Numbered from the stretch's first letter, positions 40,372 to 50,147 are shown. The stretch: 61,799 nt of DNA from Candidatus Eremiobacteraceae bacterium (GCA_035314825.1 DATFYX010000089.1:1-61799), one strand, 5' to 3'. Numbers and translations are program-made. Notes: a model not told the origin generated them from the sequence alone.

Positions 40372-43300
40372 CAAGTCTGCACAACCTGTCATGCTCCGTT
40401 TCGAGGAAGGCGTCGCTCCCGACCGAGGGGGTCCACCGCTTGGAGCCTGGCAAGCGAACATACCCACGCAAGCCTCCATCGAAGGCACGTTTCCGAAGAC
40501 GATCATCGCCCAAGGATTAGCCGCATTTCAACGCGGCAAGGTGCGCAGCCTGAACTTGCGGCGCAACGACGTCGTAGGCACCGTCGCCGATACCGAGACG
40601 CACACCACCACGCTCACGCGCGACCCGTCGCGCCTGCCGCTCGGCATGCGCTGCAACTGCACGTGTCGCTACGGCTACGACTGCAAGCACGCGGTCGCCG
40701 CGCTGTACACGCTCATCGAGCTCTCCACGCGCGATACCGAGCCGCCGCCCCCCGCGCCGGCCACGCCGGTGACCGGCAACGGCCATGCGACGGCCGGCAA
40801 CGGCAAGAGCACTGCGAACGGCGAGCAGCGCACGAACGGCTCCGCAAGCGTCGTCACGCCGGCCGCGCCCGAACTGCTCGATCTGCTCACCCCGCACCAC
40901 GAGAGCGTGGTGCCGCGCAGGCGCCTGTGGATCGTCGCCGGCTTCGACGACCGGCTGGGCGTTTTTTACGCCCGGCTCTGTTTAGACGCGCCCAAGCTGC
41001 ACGGCGTGCCGCGCACGCACGGCGATCTGCAGCAGCTGTATCGCACGACCCGCCAAGCGAATCTCACCGGCGAGGAGTGGGATCGCCACGATGCCGCGCT
41101 GCTTGCCGACGCGACGTTAGGCTCGATGTTCGGCACGCCAGCCGACTACGCGCTCGCCCGCGCGACGAGCGAGCAGACCAAAGCGCTGACCAACAATTTC
41201 GCGCAGCTGCTGCTGCGCTTGATCTCTCACCCGCGCGTCCGCTACGACGACCACTTGGGCGCCCACCCTGAAGCGATGCCGCCGGTCAAGATCGTGCTGG
41301 CTCCGTTGCACCTGCGGCTGTCCGGCACACGCGGCGAGCAGGGCGATCTCGATCTCTCGGGCGTCTTCGTGCGGCCCGACGGCACGACCGTCGACGTAGC
41401 CGCGGTGCGTCCGATCGACGGCACGCCCGCGTGGCTTTTCGATGGCGGCACGTTCTATCTGCACGACGGCAGCTTCAGCCTGCGCATCGTCGAGCGCCTA
41501 TCGGCCTCGGGCAGCGTGCACATCGCGTCGGACGAGATCCCGTTGTTCTTAGAGCGCGCGCACGGATTCCTCGATCGCGGCACGGCTGGCGCGCTCATGG
41601 TCCTGCCCGACGATATGGCGCTTCAGACGCTGATGCGGCTGCGCTGGCAAGGCGACGGCATCACGGTCGAGCCATCGATAGAAGACGCGCGCAGCGGTGC
41701 GAACTGGCGCGTGACGCCGCAAGATTTCAATCCGCTGCAGCGCGTGGACAGCGGCAAGAAAGGCGCCGAGGCGCGCTATGCCTACTGCAATCCGGCGTTG
41801 GCGCAGCGCTTGCGCGCGCGCATCGAAGGCGCCGGCTGCGCACCTGCGCACGACGTGTACGAGAAGCTCGCGGCGCAGCGGCCTGACGAAACCGTGCCGC
41901 AGTACGACGAGACGAGCTGGCGCATCGAACCGGTCGACGCCGCGTATCAGTTCGGCACCGAGACGCTGCCCGCGTGGCGCGCGGACTACCAGCTCGACAT
42001 GGACGACACGGTCAAGTCGCTGGTCGAAGGACCAAAGGTCCTACAAGTATCGGTCACGGTCGACGGCGACGAGAAACCGGCGCAAAAGGCCAAAGGGGCG
42101 AAGGGCGCCGCGAGCCTCTTCGGTCCGATCGATTGGCTCGAGATATCGGTCGAGCTGCTGCTCGACGGACAAAAGCTCACGGCAGACGACATCAAAGCGC
42201 TGTGGCAGAGCACGGGGCGCTACCACCGTCTCTCGGATGGCCAATTCATCGACTTATCCTCGTTCGCGCTGCTGCGCGAAGCGACCGGCGGATTCGGCGG
42301 CGGCCTCGAGCGCGGCGGCAAGACGCGGCTCACCGCGGCGCAGATGCTTTCGGTCTACGACGATCTCGCCAAAGCGTGCGGCGACTCCGAGCTTCCCGAG
42401 CAGCTGCGCGCGTTGCGCGAAGCGGTGCGCGGCTTCTCCGGCATCGAGGAGTGCGAGCCGCCCAAACATCTCGCCAAGATCTTGCGCCCCTATCAGCGCC
42501 GCGGCCTCGATTTCCTGGCCTATCTCGGGCACTACGCGTTCGGCGGCATCTTGGCCGACGACATGGGACTCGGCAAGACGCTGCAAGTGCTGGCGTACCT
42601 CGAGCGCGAGCGGCAGCGGCGCGGCAGCGCGCCCAGCCTCATCGTCTGCCCGACGTCGGTGACGCACACCTGGGTCGGCGAAGTCGCTCGTTTCACCCCG
42701 CAGCTCAAGGTGCAGCTGCTGTCCGCCGGGGCCGGACGCGAAGACGTCTACGCCGCCGCCGCCGACTACGATCTGCTGGTCACGTCGTACGCGCTGGCGC
42801 GGCGCGATGCGGAGAGCCTCGCGAAGATCACGTTCCGCACCGTCGTGCTCGACGAAGCGCAGCAGATCAAGAACCCCCAGGCGAAGATCTCGCAGGTCAT
42901 CAAGTCGCTCAACGCCGAGCAGCGGCTCGCGCTCACCGGCACCCCGATCGAGAACTCGGTGCTCGACCTATGGTCGATCATGGATTTCGTCATGCCTGGG
43001 CTGCTCGGCAACGAAAGCCACTTCCGCGCCACGTTCGAAACGCCGATCATGCGCGACGGCGACGTGGAGAAGCAGCAGCGTCTGGCCAAGCGCGTCCAGC
43101 CGTTCATGATCAGGCGGCTCAAGACGCAGGTCGCGGCGGATCTGCCGTCGCGCACCGAGCAGACGATCGAGTGCGAGATGACGCCGTCGCAGCGCAAGGC
43201 GTACAAAGAAGTCGTGCTGCGCGCGCGGCGCGAGATCATGCGCGAAGTCGACGAGCACGGCATCGGCCGCGCCCAGCTTTCCATTCTCGCCGCTCTCACG

Positions 43301-43885
43301 AAGCTGCGCCAGATCTGCAATCATCCGGGCCTCGTCGGCGAGCACTGGCGCGAGGACGAGGATGCGTCGGGCAAGTTCACCGCCTTCACCGAGCTGGTCG
43401 ATTCGATCGTCGATTCCGGCCACCGCGTGCTCGTGTTCTCTTCGTTCACCGAGATGCTCGGCATCATGCGCGAGGCGTTCGACGCACGCAACCGCGCGTA
43501 CGCGTACCTGGACGGCTCGACCAAGAATCGCGCCAAGGTGCTTGAGGACTTCAAACGCGAGGACGGTCCGCCGGTCTTCTTGATGAGCCTCAAGGCGGGC
43601 GGCGTCGGGCTCACCGTGACCGAAGCGGATTATGTCGTGCTCTACGATCCGTGGTGGAACCCGGCGATCGAGCGCCAGGCCATCGATCGCACGCATCGCA
43701 TCGGTCAGACCAAGCCTGTGACGGCATACCGGCTGGTGACGATCGGCTCGGTCGAGCAGAAGATCCAAGCACTCCAACAACGCAAGCAGGCGCTTGCCGA
43801 TTCGGTCATCTCAAGCGACGCGGCCTTCGCCAAGAGCTTGACGCGCGAAGACCTAGACGAGCTCTTCTCCGCCGTCACCGACTAG
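40352..43885 (+). CDS. SWIM-domain SNF2-family helicase/ATPase (HepA-like)
   Basis: 1177 aa. A SWIM zinc finger (CNCTC...CKH, residues 101-113) is followed by a long poorly conserved region with Ala/Thr/Gly linker (about 125-170), then the two RecA-like lobes of the SNF2/HepA family: GILADDMGLGKTLQVLAYL (motif I), VVLDEAQQIKNPQAK (motif II, DEAQ in place of DEAH), ALTGTPIENSVLDLW, and MSLKAGGVGLTVTEADYVVLYDPWWNPAIERQAIDRTHRIGQ (motifs V-VI, quoted in parts). Probably a DNA translocase that remodels nucleoprotein. It ends directly next to the decarboxylase TTG. Confidence 0.9.
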   Translation: MAVRAASKSAQPVMLRFEEGVAPDRGGPPLGAWQANIPTQASIEGTFPKTIIAQGLAAFQRGKVRSLNLRRNDVVGTVADTETHTTTLTRDPSRLPLGMRCNCTCRYGYDCKHAVAALYTLIELSTRDTEPPPPAPATPVTGNGHATAGNGKSTANGEQRTNGSASVVTPAAPELLDLLTPHHESVVPRRRLWIVAGFDDRLGVFYARLCLDAPKLHGVPRTHGDLQQLYRTTRQANLTGEEWDRHDAALLADATLGSMFGTPADYALARATSEQTKALTNNFAQLLLRLISHPRVRYDDHLGAHPEAMPPVKIVLAPLHLRLSGTRGEQGDLDLSGVFVRPDGTTVDVAAVRPIDGTPAWLFDGGTFYLHDGSFSLRIVERLSASGSVHIASDEIPLFLERAHGFLDRGTAGALMVLPDDMALQTLMRLRWQGDGITVEPSIEDARSGANWRVTPQDFNPLQRVDSGKKGAEARYAYCNPALAQRLRARIEGAGCAPAHDVYEKLAAQRPDETVPQYDETSWRIEPVDAAYQFGTETLPAWRADYQLDMDDTVKSLVEGPKVLQVSVTVDGDEKPAQKAKGAKGAASLFGPIDWLEISVELLLDGQKLTADDIKALWQSTGRYHRLSDGQFIDLSSFALLREATGGFGGGLERGGKTRLTAAQMLSVYDDLAKACGDSELPEQLRALREAVRGFSGIEECEPPKHLAKILRPYQRRGLDFLAYLGHYAFGGILADDMGLGKTLQVLAYLERERQRRGSAPSLIVCPTSVTHTWVGEVARFTPQLKVQLLSAGAGREDVYAAAADYDLLVTSYALARRDAESLAKITFRTVVLDEAQQIKNPQAKISQVIKSLNAEQRLALTGTPIENSVLDLWSIMDFVMPGLLGNESHFRATFETPIMRDGDVEKQQRLAKRVQPFMIRRLKTQVAADLPSRTEQTIECEMTPSQRKAYKEVVLRARREIMREVDEHGIGRAQLSILAALTKLRQICNHPGLVGEHWREDEDASGKFTAFTELVDSIVDSGHRVLVFSSFTEMLGIMREAFDARNRAYAYLDGSTKNRAKVLEDFKREDGPPVFLMSLKAGGVGLTVTEADYVVLYDPWWNPAIERQAIDRTHRIGQTKPVTAYRLVTIGSVEQKIQALQQRKQALADSVISSDAAFAKSLTREDLDELFSAVTD

Positions 43886-45265
43886 TTGGACGACTCGGAC
43901 CTTCGCCGGCTGCTCGCGCGCGGACTCGATGGGATCGCGGCGTGGGAGCGGCGCTGGCGAGCGATCGAACCGGACGCCACGCTTGCGGTCGAGCCGGGGG
44001 CAGCCGACGCGGCGATCGACGAGCTGCTCGAGCGGCTTCACGACAACTATCCCTTCTTCCATCCCGACTACGCCGGCCAGATGCTCAAGCCGCCGCATCC
44101 CGTCGCGCTGGCGGCCTATCTCACCGCGGCGCGCATCAACCCGAACAACCACGCGCTTGACGGCGGACCCGCCACTGCGGCGCTCGAGCGTGAAGCGGTC
44201 GCGAACCTCGCGCAGATGTTCGGCTACGACCGGCATCTGGGGCACCTCACCAGCTCGGGCACGATCGCGAATCTCGAGGCGCTGTGGGCGGCGTCGCGGT
44301 TGCACCCAGGCAAACGCATCGCGTTTTCGAGCGAGGCTCACTACACGCATGCCAGGATGTGCGAGCTTCTCGGCGTTCAGACCTCGGTGCTTCCGGTCGA
44401 CGCCCGCGGCAAGCTCGACGTGCGCGCCTTGGAGGACGCAGACGCCATGCGCGACGTCGGCACGATCGTCGTCAGCGCAGGCACTACGTCGAGCGGGGCG
44501 ATCGATCCGATCGACACCGTGACGCGCCGCGCCCGCGAGCGCGGTTGGCGCGTCCATGCCGACGCCGCGTATGGAGGCTTCTTCACGCTCATCGCCGGGG
44601 AGGCGGCGGCGAAGATGGATCCTGCGCCCTGGGCGGCGTTGGCGCACTGCGATTCGATCGTCGTCGACCCGCACAAGCACGGGCTGCAGCCGTATGGCTG
44701 CGGCTGCGTGCTCTTCGCAGACCCGGCGGTCGGCGCGCTCTACAAGCACGATTCACCTTATACGTACTTCACATCGGACGAGCTGCAACTGGGCGAGATC
44801 AGCTTGGAATGCTCGCGCGCAGGTGCGAGCGCTGCCGCCCTGTGGACGACGCTGCGCGTGCTGCCGCTGCACGCGCGCGATGGGCTGGGCCCCGAACTGT
44901 TGCGCTGTCGCAGCGCCGCATCGGCCGCGGTCGAGCGCGCGCAACGCGGCGGCCTGCTCGCCCCGGTGATCGCGCCTGAACTCGACATCGTGACGCTCGC
45001 GCCGCTGCGTCGCGGCGAACGCGCGGCCGCAAGCGCGATCTCCGAGCGGACCGAAAAGCTCTTCGCCGCCACGCTGCGCGATCGGCGGCGGCCTTTCTAC
45101 ATCGCCAAGTGGCGCGTGAGCGCGATGCTGGGACGAAAGGCGTTACCGGCGGTCCAGTGGGATGCCGACGAGTGCGCGGTCATCCGCTGCGTGCTCATGA
45201 AGCCGGAGCACGCGACCGTCGTAGACGATCTCGTCAGCGCGCTCGAGCGCTGGCCGGACCTCTAG
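43886..45265 (+). CDS. PLP-dependent group II decarboxylase
   Basis: 459 aa. The TTG start follows the helicase stop with no gap. Motifs: LTSSGTIANLEALWAA, HYTHARMCELLGV, HADAAYGGFF with the PLP Asp, and DPHKHGLQPYGCG with the PLP Lys, the pattern of glutamate/DOPA/diaminobutyrate-type decarboxylases. Substrate unassigned. It lies directly after the SNF2 helicase without any biochemical reason I can see. It is convergent with the next minus-strand gene, overlapping it by 4 bp. Confidence 0.87.
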   Translation: MDDSDLRRLLARGLDGIAAWERRWRAIEPDATLAVEPGAADAAIDELLERLHDNYPFFHPDYAGQMLKPPHPVALAAYLTAARINPNNHALDGGPATAALEREAVANLAQMFGYDRHLGHLTSSGTIANLEALWAASRLHPGKRIAFSSEAHYTHARMCELLGVQTSVLPVDARGKLDVRALEDADAMRDVGTIVVSAGTTSSGAIDPIDTVTRRARERGWRVHADAAYGGFFTLIAGEAAAKMDPAPWAALAHCDSIVVDPHKHGLQPYGCGCVLFADPAVGALYKHDSPYTYFTSDELQLGEISLECSRAGASAAALWTTLRVLPLHARDGLGPELLRCRSAASAAVERAQRGGLLAPVIAPELDIVTLAPLRRGERAAASAISERTEKLFAATLRDRRRPFYIAKWRVSAMLGRKALPAVQWDADECAVIRCVLMKPEHATVVDDLVSALERWPDL

Positions 45266-45741
45266 CGCACGGCAAGCTTCTCGCAGGGCCTGACGACGAC
45301 GGTTCCGGTCGTGCCCGCGCTCGCCGTCGCGAGCGCGTCGACCGCCGACACCTGATAGCGGAGCACCCCGCTGCCGCCGCGCAAGTACGCGAACGCCTCG
45401 GCGCCGACGTCGATGCTGCCCATATACGTGAGGCTCGCGACCTGCGCCATGCTTGCCCTCAAGATGGTGGATTCCGGCAGTTGCGGATCTGAGCTGACGT
45501 AATCGTAGCGCGCGGTCACGCGCAGGCTATACGCCGACACGAATTGGCTGCGGATCGTGAGGACCGTCGGCAGCGCGGCGCCGCAGTCGCCGTAATACAC
45601 GACCTGCGGGAGCGCCACGCCCGCCACGTATGTGGGCGCTGACGACGCCGGCATTCCATCGGAGGCGAGGCACGGCGCAGCGGCAGCCGTCATCAAGCAC
45701 GCTGCCGTCACCACTCGAATAAGGCGACTCGGCATAATCAT
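45262..45741 (-). CDS. Exported protein of unknown function
   Basis: 159 aa with signal peptide (MIMPSRLIRVVTAACLMTAAAAPCLAS). The mature domain is mostly beta: YVAGVALPQVVYYGDCGAALPTVLTIRSQFVSAYSLRVTARYDYVS (segments only), suggesting an immunoglobulin-like fold, with Cys in YGDCG and RPCEK that could pair. No family recognised. It is a single gene. Confidence 0.6.
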   Translation of the reverse strand: MIMPSRLIRVVTAACLMTAAAAPCLASDGMPASSAPTYVAGVALPQVVYYGDCGAALPTVLTIRSQFVSAYSLRVTARYDYVSSDPQLPESTILRASMAQVASLTYMGSIDVGAEAFAYLRGGSGVLRYQVSAVDALATASAGTTGTVVVRPCEKLAVR

Positions 45742-45841
45742 GCCACAATCTCCTTAACCCTGCCTTAAACTTGTTGGCGCTCGGCAAACGGGTCCCTCTC
45801 GGCCCTAGGCGCCACGCCAACAACGGCACCCCAACGAGAAA

Positions 45842-45866
45842 AGGCCCCGAGCATAGCTCGAGGCCT
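45842..45866 (-). terminator. Terminator of the lipoprotein gene at 45907
   Basis: Hairpin AGGCC.CGAGC/GCTCG.GGCCT with one mismatch, followed on the minus strand by TTTTCTC. Located 41 bp downstream of the minus-strand gene. Confidence 0.7.
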
Positions 45867-45906
45867 CGACGGGATCGGAGCCCTGGCGCCCGCCCAGGAG
45901 CGGCTG

Positions 45907-46581
45907 CTACTGCTTCTCAGCGTTGATGAGGATGATCGCACGCTTGTCGGAGTTGCGGAACTCGTTGACCGCGGCGATCGCCGCGCCGAGCGGTGCGCCC
46001 TTGTCCATCATCTCGCTGATGGACTGTCCGGTGCGCTGTTTGACCTGGGTGTCCATGCCGGCGCGCAGCGGCGGCGGCATCGAGTTGTATTTGTCGAGCA
46101 CGGCTAAGACCGGTCCGAGCTTCGTGGTGATCATCTTCGGATCCATCACCACGATGGTCGCGCCTTTGGAGTTGCCAGAGACGAACGCGACGTAGCTGAT
46201 GCCATAGCGATGGACCGTCGACTGGATGCTCTGCGATGTGTTTGCCTTTGTGTAGCCAGCGGGGGGCGCAACAGTCGCCAGCCATTTGTCGAGGTCATCG
46301 GTCGACTGCAAGCTCGAGGCGACCACTTCGTGCCCCGTGTAGTTGCCCTTGGCGAGCGACGCCATGGCGGTGCCTTGCTCTTGCGACGGATCGATCGTCT
46401 GATGGAATTCGCGCGCGTCGATCACCAACGCGTTGTCCGGCAGCGGCAAGCCGGTATCGTTGGTCAGCGCGGTCGCCGCGGTCGCAGTAGCTTCCGGCGC
46501 GCTCGACTGCTGTTGGCCTTTCGAGCAGCCGGCGGCGAGGAGCGCCATGCACGCCGCGGCAATGAGTAGACGGGTTCTCAT
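45907..46581 (-). CDS. Predicted lipoprotein, unknown function
   Basis: 224 aa. Lipobox LAAGC after a short signal sequence (ATG at 46581 preferred). The rest has no recognised domain: KMITTKLGPVLAVLDKYNSMPPPLRAG, DKGAPLGAAIAAVNEFRNSDKRAIILIN. The last part may form an alpha-beta fold. Single gene with its own terminator at 45842. Neighbour of citrate synthase on the same strand, 41 bp apart. Confidence 0.7.
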   Translation of the reverse strand: MRTRLLIAAACMALLAAGCSKGQQQSSAPEATATAATALTNDTGLPLPDNALVIDAREFHQTIDPSQEQGTAMASLAKGNYTGHEVVASSLQSTDDLDKWLATVAPPAGYTKANTSQSIQSTVHRYGISYVAFVSGNSKGATIVVMDPKMITTKLGPVLAVLDKYNSMPPPLRAGMDTQVKQRTGQSISEMMDKGAPLGAAIAAVNEFRNSDKRAIILINAEKQ

Positions 46582-46622
46582 CGGAACTGTGCCCCCTTCG
46601 GAACGATATTGAAAATGCGGGT

Positions 46623-47777
46623 CTAGCGGCGCTCGATGGAGACCCACGGCAAGCCGACCAACCCGGTGTATTCGACTTGCGGCCGAATCAGCCGGTTATC
46701 CTTCATCTGCTCCATGATGTGCGCGGTCCAACCGGCCATGCGCGCGCACGCGAACATGCAGGTGAACGTGTCGGGCTCGATCCCCAGCGCGTACAACGTC
46801 GGCGCGCTATAGAACTCGACGTTCGCGTACAAGCGGCGGCCCGGTTTCTTCTCGTGAAGGACCGTGACGGCGACATCTTCGAGGCGGCGCGCCACCGCAT
46901 ACCACTGCGGCGTGCCATTGCTTTGCCCGAGATCGCGCGCCATCTTCTCCAGCGGCTCTGCGCGCGGGTCGCGCACCTTGTACTCGCGGTGTCCGATCCC
47001 CATGACCCGGTCGCCTTTGTCGAGGAGCGTACGCACGTACGCCTCGGCCTTCCCCGGTTCGCCGATGTCGAGGATCATCTTCATGACCTTGCCCGGCGCA
47101 CCGCCATGCAGATCACCCTGCAGGGTCGCGACCGCCGACGTCACCGCGGCGTACATGTCAGCCCACGTGCTCGCCGTAACCCGCGCCGCGAACGTCGACG
47201 CGTTGAAACCGTGATCGGCGAGCAACACGAAGTAGACGTCGAGGGTTCGCGCCGCCATCTCGCTGGGCGCCTCGCCGTTCTTCATATAAAGGAAGTTGGC
47301 GGCGAGGCCGAGGTCGGCGCGCGGCGCCACCGGTTCGAGGCCGCGGCGCAGGCGGTCAAAGGCGGCCACCGCGGTCGCGGCGGCCGCGGTCAAACGCATC
47401 GCGGTCGAGACGTCGGATACGTGCGTGCCGTCGGGACGCGGCGGCACGTGCAGCGAGAGCGACGACACGGCGGTGCGCAGCACATCCATCGGCCACGCGT
47501 CATGCGGCACGCCGCGCAACATGTCCAGCACCGCTGCCGGAAGGGCGCGCTGCGCCGCCATCTCGCGCCGGGTCGTGTCGAGCTCGGCGCGATTGGGCAG
47601 CCGCCCGTGCCACAGCAAGAACGCGACTTCCTCGAACGACGCGTGCGCCGCGAGGTCGGCGATATCGTAACCGCGGTAGGTGAGACGGCCTTCCTCGCCG
47701 GCGACCAAACTGATGCCCGTGCTGCCGACGACCACGCCCTCGAGTCCCGGATTGACGGTGACGCTGCTGTTCTTGAC
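46623..47777 (-). CDS. gltA: Citrate synthase
   Basis: 384 aa. Typical motifs: NPGLEGVVVGSTGISLVAGEEG, LTYRGYDIADLA, HGFNAST with the active His, GIGHREYKVRDPRA, and the C-terminal MEQ, EYTGL. AAAGGAGG at 47785-47792 (plus coordinates) lies exactly 7 nt before codon GTC at 47777-47775, which is where the family N-terminus starts. There is no ATG, GTG or TTG in frame near it. Either GTC is used, a base is wrong (GTG to GTC), or the start is a distant TTG. Enzyme condenses acetyl-CoA with oxaloacetate. Confidence 0.9.
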   Translation of the reverse strand, partial: VKNSSVTVNPGLEGVVVGSTGISLVAGEEGRLTYRGYDIADLAAHASFEEVAFLLWHGRLPNRAELDTTRREMAAQRALPAAVLDMLRGVPHDAWPMDVLRTAVSSLSLHVPPRPDGTHVSDVSTAMRLTAAAATAVAAFDRLRRGLEPVAPRADLGLAANFLYMKNGEAPSEMAARTLDVYFVLLADHGFNASTFAARVTASTWADMYAAVTSAVATLQGDLHGGAPGKVMKMILDIGEPGKAEAYVRTLLDKGDRVMGIGHREYKVRDPRAEPLEKMARDLGQSNGTPQWYAVARRLEDVAVTVLHEKKPGRRLYANVEFYSAPTLYALGIEPDTFTCMFACARMAGWTAHIMEQMKDNRLIRPQVEYTGLVGLPWVSIERR

Positions 47778-47874
47778 GGTAGTGCCTCCTTTACGCCGTC
47801 CCTGAGGTTCTTGCGAGCGGTCGGGGCCACCTCGCCCCAGGGGCAAGGCGTGCCGCGGCGCGAAAACACGCGAC

Positions 47875-49065
47875 GTGCCTGGCGCGCTCGACCGGCCTGA
47901 TCCGCGACCGCCTTCCGTGCTGTTCTTGTTCTCGGACACGGGCGGCGGGCATCGCACTGCAGCGGAAGCGATCGACCGCGCGCTGCATCGGCTCGCGCAG
48001 GGACGCCCCGTGCGCAGCGACATGGTCGACGCGTTTGCCGCGTGCGGCATCTTCCCGCTGCGCGAAGGCATCAAGAGCTACGGCGCGCTGCTCAACGTCC
48101 AGCCAAGCCCGTATCCGGCGCTCTTCCACCTCTCGAACGGGCGGACGCGCGCGCGCATCATGACCGAGCTTGGCAAGCCGTTCATCCGGCACAACTTCCG
48201 CCAGCTCGTCGAGCGCTTGGATCCGTCGCTGGTCGTGTCGGTGCACCCCTTGCTCAACGAGCTCGCGCGCGAGACCATCGACGAGATGGGCAGCCGCGCT
48301 CCGCTGATCACGGTGATCACCGACCTCGTGACCATCCATCACGCGTGGACGTCGGATTCTGCTGCGGATCAGTACGTCGTGGCGTCGGCCGAAGCGGCGC
48401 GCGTATGCGTCAGCCGGGGCATCCCGGCCGACCGCGTGCATAACCTCGGCCTGCCGATCCGCGATGGTTTTTCGCCTTCGACCGATCCGACCGCGGACAA
48501 GCGCGCGCTGGGGCTCGACCCCGCGCGCCGCACGCTGCTCGTGATGTCCGGCGGCGAAGGCGGCGGACGTCTTCGCAGCATCGTGCGCCAAGTCGCCGGC
48601 ACCATGCGCGCGCTGAACCTGCAAGTGGTCGCGATCTGCGGACGCAACGAAGGACTGCGCGAGCGCATGCTCGCGCTTGCGCCGCGCTTCGGGCCAGATG
48701 CTAAAGTGCTCGGCTTCGTCGACAATATCGCGGATTACATGCGTGCCGCCGACGCGCTGCTGTCGAAGGCGGGGCCGGGGACCATCGCGGAGGCGGCCGC
48801 GTGCGGGCTGCCGATCATCATCTGCGACTACATCTCCGGACAAGAAGCGGGCAACTTGGGCTTTGTCGAGTCGCGCGCGGCCGGCGTCGTCGCGCTCGAA
48901 GCGCGCGACGTCAGCGCGACGCTGCGCCGTTTCTTCGGCAGCGATCCGGGCGTGCTGCAGTCGTATCGCCGCAGCGCGCTCGAGAGCGCGCGCCCGCACG
49001 CGGCGGACGACATCGCACGGTTCTTGCTCGCGCAGCTGCCGGAGCCGGCGAAGGTCGCGGTCTAA
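47875..49065 (+). CDS. MGDG synthase-like glycosyltransferase
   Basis: 396 aa of the GT28/monogalactosyldiacylglycerol synthase group: FLFSDTGGGHRTAAEAI (donor/acceptor N-domain signature), SVHPLLNELARE, and the C-domain sugar-binding part GEGGGRLRSI, ADALLSKAGPGTIAEAAACGLP. It likely adds a hexose to diacylglycerol, making membrane glycolipids or anchors. GTG start at 47875. It is divergent from citrate synthase with about 98 bp between, and convergent with the kinase. Confidence 0.85.
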   Translation: MPGALDRPDPRPPSVLFLFSDTGGGHRTAAEAIDRALHRLAQGRPVRSDMVDAFAACGIFPLREGIKSYGALLNVQPSPYPALFHLSNGRTRARIMTELGKPFIRHNFRQLVERLDPSLVVSVHPLLNELARETIDEMGSRAPLITVITDLVTIHHAWTSDSAADQYVVASAEAARVCVSRGIPADRVHNLGLPIRDGFSPSTDPTADKRALGLDPARRTLLVMSGGEGGGRLRSIVRQVAGTMRALNLQVVAICGRNEGLRERMLALAPRFGPDAKVLGFVDNIADYMRAADALLSKAGPGTIAEAAACGLPIIICDYISGQEAGNLGFVESRAAGVVALEARDVSATLRRFFGSDPGVLQSYRRSALESARPHAADDIARFLLAQLPEPAKVAV

Positions 49066-49081
49066 CCGCTTAGCGCTTCCG

Positions 49082-50035
49082 TCAGGGAATGCCGTGCAGC
49101 GCCAGGCACGCCGCACCGACGATGCCGGCGTTGTTGCCCAGCTTCGCGCGCACGATCGTCGTCTGGTGTTTGGGCGCCATCGTCGTCTGCTCGTCCACCA
49201 ATCTGGTCAGCGGCGTGACGAGCAGCGAGTCGTCGGTCCGTCCGACGCCGCCGCCGAGCGCGATCATCTCGGGATTGACGAACGCGATGATGTTGGCGAT
49301 GCCGGTCGCCAGGTCGCGCAGCCACGCGTGCCAGGTCGCCAGCGCGTGCTGATCCCCAGCGGCGGCCGCGCGCGAGATCATCTTCGAGCCCCAATCGACC
49401 TGCGGGGTACCGGTCAGCAGCGTGCTGCGCGGAAACGAGGGCGCGAGCGCCAGCGCGTGACGCAGCAGCGCCGTGCCCGACGCCTGGGCCTCGAAGCAGC
49501 CCGTCTTCCCGCAGGTGCAGACAAAACCCGAGCTCTCGCGCAGCACGTGATGTCCGATCTCGCCCGCGGCCATCGTGTGGCCCAAGACGAGCTTGCCGTT
49601 GGCGACGATGCCGCCGCCGATGCCTGTGCCGAGCGTGATCAGCACGAAATCGCGCGCGCCCTTGCCGACGCCATGCAAGTATTCCCCGATCGTGGCGCAG
49701 CGCGCGTCATTGAGCAGGTGGATCGGGCGGCCGAGCTTCTTCTCGAGTTTCTGTTTGAGCGCTACGTCGTGCCAGCCGAAGTTGGGCGAGAAGCGCACGG
49801 TCCCCGTGCGCTCGTCGATGTTGCCTGGCGAGCCGACGCCGATGCCTGAGAGTTTGGCGCGCTTGTCGAGCGAGGCGATCGCCTTGCCGACGACTTTGGC
49901 CGCCTCGGTGACGACGTACTTGACGTCGTGCGATTCGAGCTCGCGGCTATAGACGTTATGGACGCGGCCGCGCTCGTCGACCGGCGCTGCGGCCACGTGC
50001 GTGCCGCCGAGATCCACGCCGATCGCCCATTTCAC
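49082..50035 (-). CDS. ROK-family sugar kinase (glucokinase-like)
   Basis: 317 aa. ATP-binding DLGGTHVAAA at the N-terminus, GIGVGSPGNIDERTG, LNDARCATIGEYL with the catalytic Asp, TLGTGIGGGIV, GEIGHHVL and the ROK zinc signature CTCGKTGCFEAQASG. Substrate probably glucose or a hexosamine. A tRNA-Leu gene lies 26 bp upstream on the same strand and could be co-transcribed. Confidence 0.9.
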   Translation of the reverse strand: MKWAIGVDLGGTHVAAAPVDERGRVHNVYSRELESHDVKYVVTEAAKVVGKAIASLDKRAKLSGIGVGSPGNIDERTGTVRFSPNFGWHDVALKQKLEKKLGRPIHLLNDARCATIGEYLHGVGKGARDFVLITLGTGIGGGIVANGKLVLGHTMAAGEIGHHVLRESSGFVCTCGKTGCFEAQASGTALLRHALALAPSFPRSTLLTGTPQVDWGSKMISRAAAAGDQHALATWHAWLRDLATGIANIIAFVNPEMIALGGGVGRTDDSLLVTPLTRLVDEQTTMAPKHQTTIVRAKLGNNAGIVGAACLALHGIP

Positions 50036-50060
50036 GACTTCGCTCGCAGCCTTTCGTATG

Positions 50061-50147
50061 TGGTGCCCAGGACAGGACTCGAACCTGCACCGGTTTTACC
50101 CGACTAGCCCCTCAAACTAGCGCGTCTACCAATTCCGCCACCTGGGC
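50061..50147 (-). tRNA. tRNA-Leu (anticodon GAG)
   Basis: 87 nt including the encoded CCA (TGG at 50061-50063). Acceptor stem GCCCAGG/CCTGGGC, a D-arm GGCGGAATTGG, an anticodon stem CTAGT/GCTAG with loop TTGAGGG (anticodon GAG at 50111-50113), a long variable arm as in leucine tRNAs, and T-arm GGTTCGAGTCC. Decodes CUC and CUU. Confidence 0.95.

Noticed and set aside
47791-49116. Long minus-strand frame opposite the glycosyltransferase
   Set aside because: Low-complexity Arg/Asp-rich translation mirrored from a clear GT28-type gene on the plus strand.
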